The translations under genes were made by a program, and so were the position numbers. The notes under the pieces are model-generated. The model was given only the letters and a program-made list of their open reading frames with translations, did not search any database and was not told where the DNA came from. From Zanthoxylum bungeanum (Eukaryota > Streptophyta > Magnoliopsida > Sapindales > Rutaceae): DNA of 64,000 nucleotides. The stretch lies in the NCBI GenBank assembly GCA_019454045.1, contig SKCR01032778.1, positions 310,001 through 374,000 of the forward strand. Reading direction: 5' to 3'. Below are positions 1 to 10,545 of this stretch, in pieces; within the stretch, counting starts at the first letter, position 1, and each line of letters begins with the position of its first letter.

Positions 1-86
1 GATCTTGACCAAAGAGAAAATTACCCTTTTGCCCATGTCGTGCTGTCTTAAATACCATAATGCCTAAAAATACCATCAACAAAATG
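1..86 (-). mobile_element. Fragment of a gypsy-type LTR end, cut by the window edge
   Basis: The sequence resembles the last 80 or so bases of the gypsy LTRs at 21805 and 26555: a run coding for nothing, then a stretch like 'taccatcaaca' that matches their 'acaccatcaaca' terminus. It is diverged and truncated by the window start, so whether it is a solo LTR or part of a longer element cannot be seen. Similarity was judged by eye. Confidence 0.45.
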
Positions 87-157
87 TATAAAAGGTTCAT
101 AAAGAAGGGGAAAATTTAGCAGAACTTTTTTCTTATAAATCGGTATAAAACATTATA

Positions 158-205
158 CATGCTCCGCTTAAGTCCGGAATGGGTGGTTTGATGGTATAAA
201 ATATT
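158..205 (+). repeat. Short SINE 3' fragment
   Basis: The bases 'gctccgcttaagtccgga' followed by 'ggtggtttgatgg' match the 3' half of the SINE family whose best copy is at 7735-7909. The tRNA-like head is missing. It is a weak remnant. Confidence 0.35.
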
Positions 206-989
206 AATAACAAATAGTTTATATATGGGTCAAATCTATTACTATATAGTTGTTCTCGCTCTAAGAACTTATCATTAAACTCGGTCTATATTGTCGGCCT
301 AGATAAATAAGAAGGATTGTGCATATTAAGTATTGATAATCAATATAAAATTTATCGAATTTTTATTATAGAGATCCTAAATAAAATTATCCAATTAGAT
401 TAAGTACAATCACATCAAAAGATCTAGATGACCCTATTTAATAGAAAAAAGATTTTATGTAGTTTTGTTTGAAAAGTTTATCATTCAGTCCTAAAGAAAT
501 TGGCATGCAATCTCTCATCCGCTTTTGTTTTTGGTTCTGATTTCGAATGGAACCGAAACCTATCCAATTAAATATCTACCTATTTTTCGATTCCTAATCG
601 GTTATGATCCGATTCCGGGTTATCATATTTTCCATTTATTCAATACACTATTTGATCATTGATATTAAGTAATTACTACTTTTCAAACTTGTAGCAACAA
701 TATATTTATTGCAATATTTGTATTTGTCTAATGTTCAACACATAAAAATTAAAGTAATTCAGAAATATATTGATTTTGTAGTGATCCTCGAAGGAAACAA
801 AATGTCACAGGTTTGAACGGTTTCTTCAATCTGAACGGTAAGGGCCCTGACAATACAATTATATCATATGCTAACTCGTTTGGAGTACGTTTTGTTTGGG
901 ATTTGGGTGGGGTGAATGTGCATTATTTAAGTAAGAGACTTGGACAATTTTTTTTTAAACAAAAAATATTTAATTTTGCAATACGAAAA

Positions 990-1312
990 TGAATTCCAAA
1001 ATTTGGTTCCGGTTCTTACAACCCTAGAATCAGAACCGGACCAAAAAAATCGGCTCATTAATTTTGGAACTGAAATCGACCCTAAAGGAACCAATTCTGG
1101 AATCGAAAAATCAATCTGGTTCTTTATGATTTTTCCGACCAGACATAAAGAATCCTCAAATGTTATAGAACCAGAATTGGACCGAAAAAATCGGTTCCTT
1201 AATTTTAAAATCAGAACCAACCGTAAAAGAACCGGTTCCGATTCCTGAATAGAAAAATCAATCTGATTACTTATGGTTCCTTAATTTTGAAATCAGAACC
1301 GACCTACATTTC
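990..1312. repeat. Island of GGAACCG-type short repeats (MITE-like)
   Basis: Variants of 'gaaccggttccg' and 'ggaaccgattc' recur many times on both strands, giving an imperfectly palindromic island. It resembles the interiors of the hAT-type MITEs at 6089-6532, 19460-19760 and 53715-54400, but I could not find terminal repeats or a TSD here. Open reading frames of about 100 codons cross it on both strands; they come from the repeat and are not called as genes. Confidence 0.4.
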
Positions 1313-1876
1313 CACGTATTGGTCACACCATGCATGTTAGTTGGATTCATTTAAAACATTAAATATTAATAAATTTTTATATAAAATAGTCAACATGCAA
1401 AACTCATGAGAGTATGGAAACTTCGCAACTCTTTCCAACATGTATCGGTGCAATAATTAAAAATATATTAATTATGTGGGCATTTCCCACATATATGAAA
1501 AAAAATAAATTAAAATTAACTATTTTACTATAATGAAATCTTTCTATACTTGTCCGTTAATGTTTCTCTCACATTCAGGGTTTTACCACATTAAATTTGT
1601 GTCTCATTACTTTATTTTATTGTTAATATTTATGGTAGGCTAATCCTCATAATTTTTATTGTATTGTTATATGGTAGACAACACCTCCTGAACCAATAAC
1701 TATTCTCAATTTCACTTTACTTACGTACCGACTTCCCCTAATATATACTTTGATTAAAAATAGTAAAATAAATAAAATACAAAATTGAAGACTAACAAAA
1801 GAGAGAGATTAGAATGTTGAACCATTTCTTGATTGACTGATTATGAACTTGTATTAGTCTATTCGGAAAAATAAAT
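1313..1876. other. AT-rich spacer
   Basis: No ORF, terminal repeat or recognisable element was found in this stretch. Confidence 0.5.
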
Positions 1877-2052
1877 TAAGTGTGAGTTTGAGAGTGTTAT
1901 TTAACTAAATTTTTGAATATATTATTAATAGATTTCAAATAATTTTAAGCTATTTCAATCCGTTCAGAGTGTTTAAAATCATAATAAAAGCATTTGAAAT
2001 CTCTTAATAATAAATTAAAAACGTAAGTTAAATAGTATTCTCAAACAGACCC
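1877..2052. mobile_element. Foldback MITE near the 3' end of the transporter gene
   Basis: The two halves are inverted copies. The left arm begins around 'gtgagtttgagagtgttatt' and the right arm ends 'agtattctcaaacagaccc', whose reverse complement is 'GGGTCTGTTTGAGAATACT'. Similarity continues inward for about 70 bases through 'agatttcaaat'. The GGGTCTGTTTG end resembles Tourist/PIF-type termini, but no clean TSD was seen. It lies about 160 bp past the stop codon of the gene at 2213-3996. Confidence 0.55.
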
Positions 2053-2212
2053 AAAGTATACAAACATGATGTATTTCTACACATATGACATTTTTTGAAA
2101 AAAAAAATTACAAAACAGCCCATGCGAGATTCAATAAGCCTCATAAATTTTGTTTCTACCCAGGTCGATTATGTAACTATATATACATTAATCATTTTCT
2201 CTAAGTGTGTCA

Positions 2213-3996
2213 TTAAGGCCTAAAGAAGTTGGCATGTAATCCCTTATCAGCCAAATTCCTCACTGCTGCAACAACTAACATGACAGTCAAAATTGTGCCT
2301 AAGCAACCAAGCCCCATATTCGTCCACCACATTGCACTATTTTTGCTAGGTTTCTTGATCAAAATGTACATGAAACATGGATAAACATATGTCAAAGGCA
2401 ATGCAATTCCTCCAATCAAAGGTGCCAAGCTTCCTAAAAATGGAAATGCCACGGCTATGAAAAATACCAAGCCTCCAAAGAAGAGCCGCAGGGCTGCCCT
2501 AACCCACCTTGGACACCGTTTCTTCTTCTTGTTGATGTACATAAATTCCAAGTTGTCGAAAACTGGCATGGCGTAGATTTGGAATGTGCTAAGACTGTTT
2601 ATTAGAACTAGTAGATATATTGTACCCATCACATATTTTGAAGTGTCGTGTCCATGGACTTGCCATAGCGCACTCAATAATCCTCCATTTATAGGAACCT
2701 GGAATTGAATAATGCGTATTATTATTTTATAACTATGATAATTTAGATGATTAGAGAATCTTGATAAGTGCTTACCTTGTTTCCATAAGCCCAAAATCCA
2801 GCTATAGCAAGTGGAAATAAACACATGGCTATTAGAAGATATGAAATTGTGACTCCTCTCCACATTGTTTGACAAGATGGATTTTTTGTGCTTGAAGGCA
2901 AAGTGCCTTGTATCTCAAGCACAAGATTGTGGCCTCTAAATGCAAGCACAATGATTCCAATGGCATTAAAAATATTACCAAAATTAGCCATATCTGATTT
3001 CGCCTCTTTAGATGGGCTGTAAGATACATTATTGGGCCTGCCCTTGTTGATGGATAGAGCCCAAATGAATGTACAATATCCAACGGCTGTGATTGCTCCG
3101 ATCATTGAGACCTTTGCTACAGAATTCAAGTTTGGCAATATTTGAGCTATAACAATGGCCATGCATGTGAACACCAAGAACCATTCAGTACCAGATAATG
3201 ATTTGGCATCACACGTGTCTCCAGCTTCGCACATGATCTTGTATAAAGTTTCCACCCTCCCACCAGCTGTGATTATCAACATCGCACATGATCCTCCTGA
3301 TAGATACATCACAGGAAATATAGCTAGCATTTTCCCTAGCTTTGGACCTGGACATGTATAATAAAGTCTTTATATATTGCTACAAGAGTTCACGTAAAAG
3401 TTTACATGTGATGCACACTTTGACTTGAGTTTCTCTAGCTATATAATTTTAAATATATATTTTAAAACATGCAGATGTTTGTTTGTGGTAGTTTTGAATA
3501 TACTAACCAAAGGCGGCTATTGCGAGATGGAGGTATCTGCTATGGCGAGTTCGCGGGATTGATTCAGCCAATACAACAAGAAGCCATATGGTGTAAAGCT
3601 GCCATGCAAATGCTATCGATAAACATATGATTCCCCAAGTCCTGCAACCATGGAAACTTTTTTCAGAAATTTTGAAGGAATGTGAAACCTGGCATATTGA
3701 AACATTTTCTAAACTTACCAACCAAGTACGGCAAATGCTACAGGAAGTACAAGGGCTTGTGATCCAATTCCTGAAGAGATTAAATGAAACACCGCAGAAA
3801 AAATACTGCCATTTCTTGATTCTGTAATAGGGAGCCAAGCATCAAGTGGATTAAGCTCGAGGACGCGATCGTCTGTACTCAGAGACCTAGATTCAATGGT
3901 GATGATTTGCAATTGCTGATCATCTGGGATTATATTAATGGCGGTTTCTTGTAGAGGAAACTCGTCAACAAAACTATCTGCTGCTACTTTTGCCAT
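2213..3996 (-). CDS. Lysine/histidine transporter-like amino acid permease (paralog 1)
   Basis: Predicted H+-coupled amino acid importer of the plasma membrane, Aa_trans (AAAP) family, LHT-like branch. The proposed CDS joins 3719-3996, 3508-3641, 2776-3347 and 2213-2698 on the minus strand, with GT-AG borders throughout. It gives 489 residues. An acidic cytosolic N-terminus of about 50 residues leads to the family signature [15 protein letters not shown], then TM1 with [14 protein letters not shown]. Later exons carry SGGSCAML, FRGHNLVLEIQGT, FWAYGN and [19 protein letters not shown], the usual LHT landmarks over about ten hydrophobic segments. The family assignment is strong; the substrate is not established. 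A paralog lies at 17191-20832 on the same strand. Relative to it, this gene lacks the intron after LEIQ. The start is the first ATG before the acidic N-terminus. Confidence 0.9.
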
Positions 3997-4264
3997 GTCT
4001 TAGAAGCTTTTCTAATTGTTCTGTCAGACCTAATAATGCTGGAATTTATATACAAAGCAACATATTTTCAAGTGCGAAATGACGCACTTGCTGACTGAAA
4101 GCAATGGCGTTCTGTAGCTTCCTTGTACACAAGTTTTGAAAATTTTGAAGAGCCCCACTCACATCTCATGATACAATGAATAATGATATCGTCATGATGA
4201 TACAAGGCTCGTGACGTTTTTTAATTAAAAATCTAAATGAATCAACATGATACCCATTTGCGAG

Positions 4265-4441
4265 AAAATCTACAATACAATCGAGGTATCATGTCATTTG
4301 TGTAACAATCCAATCAATAATTACCACGCGTGTTAAAATATTAAAAAACAACTAAAAAGATGGAGTTTAAATCTTACATGTCAGTTACTAATTTGTTGGT
4401 GATACCACGTCACTCATACCTCCGTTGCACCAAAGAATTAC
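4265..4441 (-). mobile_element. Short MITE related to the one at 61409-61591
   Basis: This stretch is the reverse complement of the 183-bp insertion at 61409-61591, sharing for example 'aaaatctacaatacaa', 'cacgcgtg', 'aaaatattaaaaaacaa' and 'catacctccgtt'. No clear TSD remains at this copy. It lies upstream of the transporter gene that starts at 3996. Looser relatives may be at 15590-15750 and 27535-27715. Confidence 0.6.
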
Positions 4442-4467
4442 TCATATCACGTCATCTATAATTGTTA

Positions 4468-4600
4468 GGTCATGAGTTCGAATATAGATGATGTATTTGT
4501 TGTAAGAGCCTGAGACAGCCGGAAGTTTTACCTACTACACTTAACCTCGGATCGAGTGGTTTGGCGATAGAATTAATTTCTAATTTTTCTATAAAAAAAA
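4468..4600 (+). repeat. SINE copy, 5' truncated
   Basis: The B-box-like 'gagttcgaat' is followed by 'tgtaagagcctgagacag' and 'gagtggtttggcgat', matching the SINE at 7735-7909. The A-box half is missing. It abuts the MITE ending at 4441. Confidence 0.6.
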
Positions 4601-4830
4601 AAAAAAGATAGTTCGTTATTATTTTAATTGTCACGCCTAGTTAGACTAATAAGGTTGAAAAAAGTGGGTTTATCCAACAACAAAATCAAATTCTCTTTAG
4701 AGTTTCCAATTTTTCTAAAAAAAAAAAAAAGATAGTTTGTTATTATTTTAATTGTCACGCCTAGTTAGACTAATAAGGTTGAAAAAAGTGGGTTTATCCA
4801 AGAACAAAATCAAATTCTCTTTTGAGGAAC
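4582..4830. repeat. 126-bp direct tandem duplication
   Basis: The block from 'aatttttct' at 4582 recurs at 4708. Both copies hold an A-run, 'gatagtt.gttattatttt', 'cacgcctagttagactaat' and 'gtgggtttatcca'. They differ at only a few positions. The A-runs at the unit starts sit at the 3' tail of the SINE copy just upstream. Confidence 0.8.
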
Positions 4831-5529
4831 ATTTTTTTTAATGTAATTTAATTGTATGTAGCTAGATAATGAGGTAACATCCTACGTCATATGCAAAGTT
4901 ATTTTAATAATAATATATTATTATTAAAGGAATTAATAAATGGTACATGTTTAAGGGAAATGCATATAGAATTTTCCATGAGATCACTTTCTAGTGTAAT
5001 TATCTTTATTAACTCTCCAAAATGACTTTTCCAAAAATTTCAACGGAAAGCTGCAGGGAAGAATTTTGAAGATTAAAATTTTTTTGGACTTGGAAGTTAA
5101 GAGAAATGATATTCTTACACCATTCGCTACTTAAGAGTGCATATTTCAAATTAGAGTTCATAGAAAATTCTGAATCCCGAACAAATTTTAGGATTTTAAA
5201 ATATTTAGTAGAGATTCGAGATGATTTTCCGTTCCGATTAAAACATCCAATATGAACTTGAAAAGATTTTTTTATCATGATTAAAAATCGAATTTGGACT
5301 CGGTATGATTTTTCGTTCGGACTCATTACTTAAAAATCCATAATCTCAATAACAATTTGAGATAATTTTTATTATGATTGAAAAATCTGAATGAGATTCT
5401 AGATTTTTTTTAAATCCCGATTTTACATAAACCACCTATCCGACCAATTAATTGCCAACCTACTTCAAATGAAACCAACACTTTCTTAAAGTTTGAGCTA
5501 TTTCTGCTCTTAAAAAAATATGCTGAACA

Positions 5530-5715
5530 CTTTTTTTTTTTTTTTTTTTTGGAAACGTTGGAAACCCCGCCACCAAACCACCCATTTTGGGCCGCGGCGC
5601 AGGTAAAATCACCAACTGTCCCAGACTCTTACAAGAAGTGCACCCCTTGGATTCGAACCCAGAACCTCAAGGTGAGATCCTGGACACTACACCACCAAGC
5701 CACACCCCTTGTGGA
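5530..5715 (-). repeat. SINE copy, near full length
   Basis: On the minus strand the order is a head with 'ggcttggtggtgtag' (A-box-like), 'gggttcgaatcc' (B box), 'cttgtaagagtctggg', a body, and a terminal A-run (T-run at 5531-5550 on the plus strand). This is a tRNA-derived SINE, closest in style to plant Au-type SINEs. Confidence 0.75.
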
Positions 5716-6088
5716 CAAAATATGATGAACACCCTTTACTAATAATAACCACTTGTTAAATTTTCATATATAAAATTTATTCAACACGCCCTTAAAAATG
5801 TCGAATCTGCAATATCTCATATTACTTAGAGAGGGATCTTGAGAGATTTCTTCAATTAGTTAGAGATTTTTTGAGTGAACTTGAGCCCATGCATGCCAAA
5901 AATAAAACCTTGGGGGATCGAGGGACCGGGTTGTTGGGTTAATTCCTGAGCTGTCAAAACAGACAATATATGATTAGTTGAGTTGTATCTTACAAATGAT
6001 ATCAGAGCTAGATCCTAACAAAAAATGTGCCAACGATGACATTGGGCCAAAATAAAGGTAGATTATAGTATCTCACATTGCTTTGAGG

Positions 6089-6532
6089 TAGGCATGGCAA
6101 TAATACCCAAACCCGGCCCGGGTCCGGGATTAAAAAATTCGAACCTGGGTCTTAAAAATTTGGATCCGGGCGAATCCGGGTCCAGACCCGGGTTCGCACG
6201 GGTCCGGCCCGGATAGACTCGGGTCAGGAAAAAAAATAAAAAATATAATGAAAAATATAATTAAAAAATATAAAATAATATGCATATATTAAAAAAATAT
6301 ATATAAAAGAATATAATTAAAAAATATAAAAGAATTGAAATAAAACTAATAAAATTGACAAAATTCAAATATAAATATAAAATAATACAATTCAAAATTT
6401 TAAAAAAAAGTAACTCGGGTATCCGGATCCGGACCGGGTAGATCCGGGTATATTTACCCGGGTCCGAAACCGGACTCGGGGTAACCAAATTACTTCCGGA
6501 TCCGGACCCGAATCCAGATTTTGCCATCCCTA
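6089..6532. mobile_element. Non-autonomous hAT-type MITE with CCCGGGTCCGG-rich interior
   Basis: The ends are TAGGCATGGCAA and, read inverted at the right, TAGGGATGGCAA. The flanks are ctttgagg (6081-6088) and ctttaagg (6533-6540), an 8-bp TSD with one mismatch. The first and last 80 bases are rich in repeated 'cccgggtccgg' motifs in both orientations; the middle is an AT-rich filler. No transposase is encoded. The 8-bp TSD and TA(G)GGGTG-like ends fit the hAT superfamily. Confidence 0.7.
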
Positions 6533-7002
6533 CTTTAAGGGATCACATATTCCCTCAACTAATTAAAAGTCTTTTGGATAGGTTTGGCCTCATGCCAAAA
6601 ATAAAATCGTAAGGGATGAGGGGTGAAGGGCCAGACTGTGAGCCAATCATTAGGCTGACAATAGCAAACTCAATTTGATCTCTTCAAACTTATAAAATTA
6701 AAAAAAAAAAAAAAAATCTAATTCAAGAAAATTAATATTAAACATGTTTCACATTCCACTACATAATTTTTTTTTCCATCTCTTTCCATGTGACGAGAGG
6801 AGGTTATTAATTGATTCAACAAATGTGTTCTCTCCTTTTAGTTGCACCAATAGAAGGGAAAATATTAAGGGTGTAAAACGAGACAGTGTATGCTTAAAAG
6901 TAAAATGCTTAAACCTATAGCAAAAAAGGGAGTTGAAGTAATTAGCCGCTATGTTTCTTTATGGATCAAACACATGGAAACAAATTGCAGTACGGCAGAG
7001 GT

Positions 7003-7389
7003 AAAAAGGTAATTCCCTTCTTGGTCAAGATCATTAACGTCGACCCGACCACATGAGTGAGGGGCCGAGCACTTTATGATCGGTAAACCGACCACTTAAG
7101 ATCGGATGACCGGACATTATCAGATCGATATGAGCATTCTCAGTTCAAAAGACCATCGTGACCGACCTCATGAAGACCGAGAAAATGGCGAGATATGCTC
7201 CAGAAGATAAGACATCCTATTTTTACGGATAAGAATATAAGTTATCATACTTTCATGAGGAAAAATTGATAAGTCAGTGTTCTAATAGGATAAAGGAAGT
7301 GAATGTAGTTTCAACTAGGAATCCTTATGGGAAAATGAAAATTGTTTATTTGCTATTATAAATAGGAGGGGAAAGCGTGCTTGTAAGGT

Positions 7390-7420
<31 letters not shown>

Positions 7421-7692
7421 ATAGAACAAGAGAGAATTAGGCTTGTAAACACAAAACAGATCAGAGAAACATATTTCGGTAATAAAACATCGTCCGTTCT
7501 GTGCCCGTGGATGTAGGTTGGATCTGATCCGCCGAACCACGTTAAAACTCTTTGTTGATTGGTGAATTTACTTATCTTTTACCAAATTTGCTTTTGGTTT
7601 CCCATAAACAAAACAAATTCACAGTTGGAGGAAGATTGTCTCGGGAGTAAAAAACTTTTATTGCCCCTGAGACCAAAATCAGCCGTCAACAC
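7003..7692 (+). mobile_element. Diverged solo LTR related to the gypsy element at 20982-26555
   Basis: The sequence runs parallel to the reverse complement of the gypsy LTR: 'gtcgacccgacc', 'ggccgagcact', 'gaccgagcac'-type blocks, a TATA-like 'ctattataaatagg' near 7350, 'cccgtggatgtaggttgga', 'cgaaccacgtt', 'gagaccaaaatc' and a 'gtcaaca' end at 7692. It is much more diverged than the two LTRs of that element and in the opposite orientation. No internal region or partner LTR is visible nearby. The left end is uncertain. Confidence 0.65.
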
Positions 7693-7734
7693 AAATTATC
7701 AACATATGTTTGTGGGAATGTATATGGGTGAGGT

Positions 7735-7909
7735 GTCCTCAAGGAGCGTAGCTTGGTGGTGTAGGGTTCATGATATTATCTTGAGGTCCTGAGTTCGAAT
7801 TCAGATAGTGTATTTCTTGTAAGAGTCTGAGACAATCGGGGATTTTACTTGCTCCGCTTAAACCCGGAAGAGATGGTTTGACGATGAGTTTCTAACGATT
7901 TAAAAAAAA
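7735..7909 (+). repeat. tRNA-derived SINE, best copy in the window
   Basis: The head carries an A-box-like 'tagcttggtggtgtagg' and a B box 'gagttcgaattc' about 40 bases later, the spacing of a tRNA-type internal RNA polymerase III promoter. The body 'cttgtaagagtctgagaca', 'gctccgcttaaacccgga' and 'tggtttgacgat' is followed by an A-run. At least eight other copies or fragments occur in this window. There is no sign of a functional tRNA fold. Confidence 0.75.
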
Positions 7910-8885
7910 ACGTGTGAGGTTCCGGTGTTTGTTACTTGAGATTTAATTAAGTAAATTTGAGTGCAATGCGATATGTAATTAAGTGAAATTATGATCTCTC
8001 TTAATCTGAATTTATCTGATTTATGAATTATCTTTTGAAATATTTATATATGTACAATTTTTATGGGTGCATAATATAACTGACGATCACATATATACTT
8101 GTATTAATATGTTTTTTTTTTTGAAAAAAAAAATCAAATCAAGAGAGAATTCTGATCTACTTTAATATTTTATTCAAGTTTTTTCTCTTAAATTTGTTTT
8201 ATCTTTGAAAAATATTAAGCTCGAATTATCCCGTCAAGTCATCATGTTATGGTGGGATTGTGCGGGATTGGATTGACAAAACAAACTCGATACATCTCAA
8301 CTTGATCCATTATCATCTTTAATTTATTATTTTAACATTAATAATAGTATAAATTTCAATATTTAAATCCCAACTGAAATGATATTCATATATTAAATAG
8401 TCGAATAAATTAATAAATAATTTTATTAGCAAAAATGATATATACACATAATTAAACATTTAATAACGCACATAAAGACTAAAAACAAAAAAATAATTTT
8501 ATTATATAGTGAATTTTATTTTTATTTTTAATATTTATATGTTCAACTATGTAGGTAGGCATATGTGATACACAACATGGAATCCACCTTATTGACAAAT
8601 GGCTGATTTTTTTCAACAGCCAATATTATTAATTATCATGCAAGTTTTGCATTTTGTAGACTAAAATGACAAATAAAGTATTAATTAGTGGGCACCCCAC
8701 TTCTTTAGTCCACAATGATGCAACAAAATTCCTAATATGCTTCCAAAAATCACAAGATGTTCCTTTGATTCTCTTTTCCATTCACAAGAAATCATGAATC
8801 ATGCTCTCTCTACAAGTTAAATAATAACCAATATATATATATATATATCATTAACAGAAGCTATAATATAACTAATAAGGCAATA
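7910..8885. other. AT-rich spacer
   Basis: No coding region is supported. A short AT dinucleotide run lies near 8832-8848. Nothing else could be identified. Confidence 0.5.
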
Positions 8886-8889
8886 TTCT

Positions 8890-9045
8890 TTTTTTTTTTT
8901 TAAATTCTGAGTTTAAACATAGCATATAAATTTTCCGACTGTCCCAGGTTCTTACAAGAAACGCACTCTTTGGATTCGAATCCATAATCTCAAAATGAGA
9001 TCCTGAACGCAACATCACCAAGCCACACACTCCTTATGGACCAAT
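8890..9045 (-). repeat. SINE copy
   Basis: Read on the minus strand it has 'ggcttggtgatgttg', 'ggattcgaatcc', 'cttgtaagaacctggga' and ends in an A-run (T-run at 8891-8901). The body between promoter and tail is diverged. Confidence 0.65.
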
Positions 9046-9567
9046 TTTCCTATTTCCAAGGACTCGATTAAAGAAGAAAGAGAGCATCTATATATGGCAA
9101 TGCCATTATTAATTTAACCTAGCTATCATATGAAAGCAGTTGGATATGAAGCCCTAAATCTAATTGATAAAACAATTTGTTTGTTTGTTTTTTTTTTTTT
9201 TGGCATGAGAGGCATTAATCAAATCCTTATGCACTATCAGCTTTCTGATATTTAGTTTTATGCAAGTAATAGCTTTATCAATATGACAATATGAATATGA
9301 GATGAATCAGCAAAGCAGCTAAAGCTCATTAATTTCATATAGTGATCCGTTAATGGTGGCAAGCTGCTTTAATAAAAGAAGTAACATGCATGCATGACTA
9401 TTCACCTGTCAAGTTTTAAAATGCATCAATGCGAAAAATGAAGGACACAACATTTTGTAAGACAAATTGACTAAAATATTAATTTTGTCATCTATAATCC
9501 TGGTTTTATTCAACTATTATTTCTCTGCATCAAATGACTTTGACATTATATAATCGCCATCTTTTTT

Positions 9568-9695
9568 GTTTTTTTTTTGATTTCACTTAGAAATGTTGGA
9601 AATTCCCGCCGTTAAATCACCCGATCCATACTTAAGTAAAAAAAGTAAAACTCCTGATTACCCTTAGCTCTTACAAAAAAACGCCCCTGGATTCT
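9568..9695 (-). repeat. SINE copy, head lost
   Basis: The T-run at 9568-9579 (A tail on the minus strand), 'aatgttggaaattcccgccg', 'aatcaccc' and 'agctcttacaa' match the 3' two thirds of the SINE family. The A and B boxes are missing or degraded. Confidence 0.5.
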
Positions 9696-10049
9696 TTGAC
9701 TATTAATTTTACTCTTGATGACATCCTAAAACACGTGAGAAGAAAGTTTAAAAGGCTAGGAAAATTAATACATTTACTTGGATAATATTGTTTCAATATA
9801 TTAAATTATAATCCCAATGAGTGTGACCTGATAATTTTTAAATAGTTCTATTTATTTTTTCATTTGTGTTCAAATCTTGAGAGTGGTAAGAGAATAAAAA
9901 ACTAAATTTAGATTTTGCCCCATCTCCTTAGTTCTTGAAGGGAAAAAAGTATTTAAATTATAAAAAATTAACAAATAGGAAATATTATCTAATATTTTTT
10001 AATAATAAACAATTTTATAATAAAATTAATCCAATTTATCATGGCATAT

Positions 10050-10385
10050 TGTTGTGATGAAACACACACTAATAGAGGTGATTGGAGAGAAAATTTTTCT
10101 TTTATATCACAAACAAAAGAATTACAAAGTTTAACCCTAAACTTTACAAAAAAACTCTCACATCGCTTTACTATCTATATTTCTTATTCATGGATGATTA
10201 CAAATGAACTCAGAAGCTCCCTTTTATAATGCCAAACCGTGTGCTACAGTAACACGCGGTTTGGGAAGCTGTCAGCAAGTTGGCAAGGGTTGTGTCATGC
10301 TTTCGGTGGTAGTCACTTCCACCTTTCGGCTGGTTTGGTGGTTTCCTGCATGGCTCATGCAACCCTGTTGTCTTCAACTTCAATA
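10050..10385 (-). repeat. 3' LTR of copia-1
   Basis: This 336-bp repeat matches 14491-14825 at roughly 95 percent by eye. It starts TGTTGTGATG. The far end reads 'cttcaata' where the partner LTR has 'cttcaaca'. The 5-bp TSD catat lies at 10045-10049 and 14826-14830. A polypurine tract on the minus strand (about 10386-10399, GAGGGGGAGATTT) abuts it, which fixes the element on the minus strand. An inverted repeat around 'accgcgtgctacagtaacacgcggt' lies inside the LTR. Confidence 0.88.
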
Positions 10386-10545
10386 AATCTCCCCCTCGGT
10401 GAGGATTTTCCAAAATCTGAGCTGACAATCAATCACCCAAACCGGATCCTCCAAAGGATCATCCCACGGCTGCATCTATATGACTGTCTGCGTACCCTGA
10501 GTTGGGATCAAGCCAATCGTAGTTCTCTGTCTCTCCCTACTCTGA

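Noticed and set aside
7740..7800. Possible tRNA gene from A and B box motifs
   Set aside because: No cloverleaf fold or CCA-compatible acceptor could be built, and the sequence recurs many times with an A-tail, which fits a tRNA-derived SINE.
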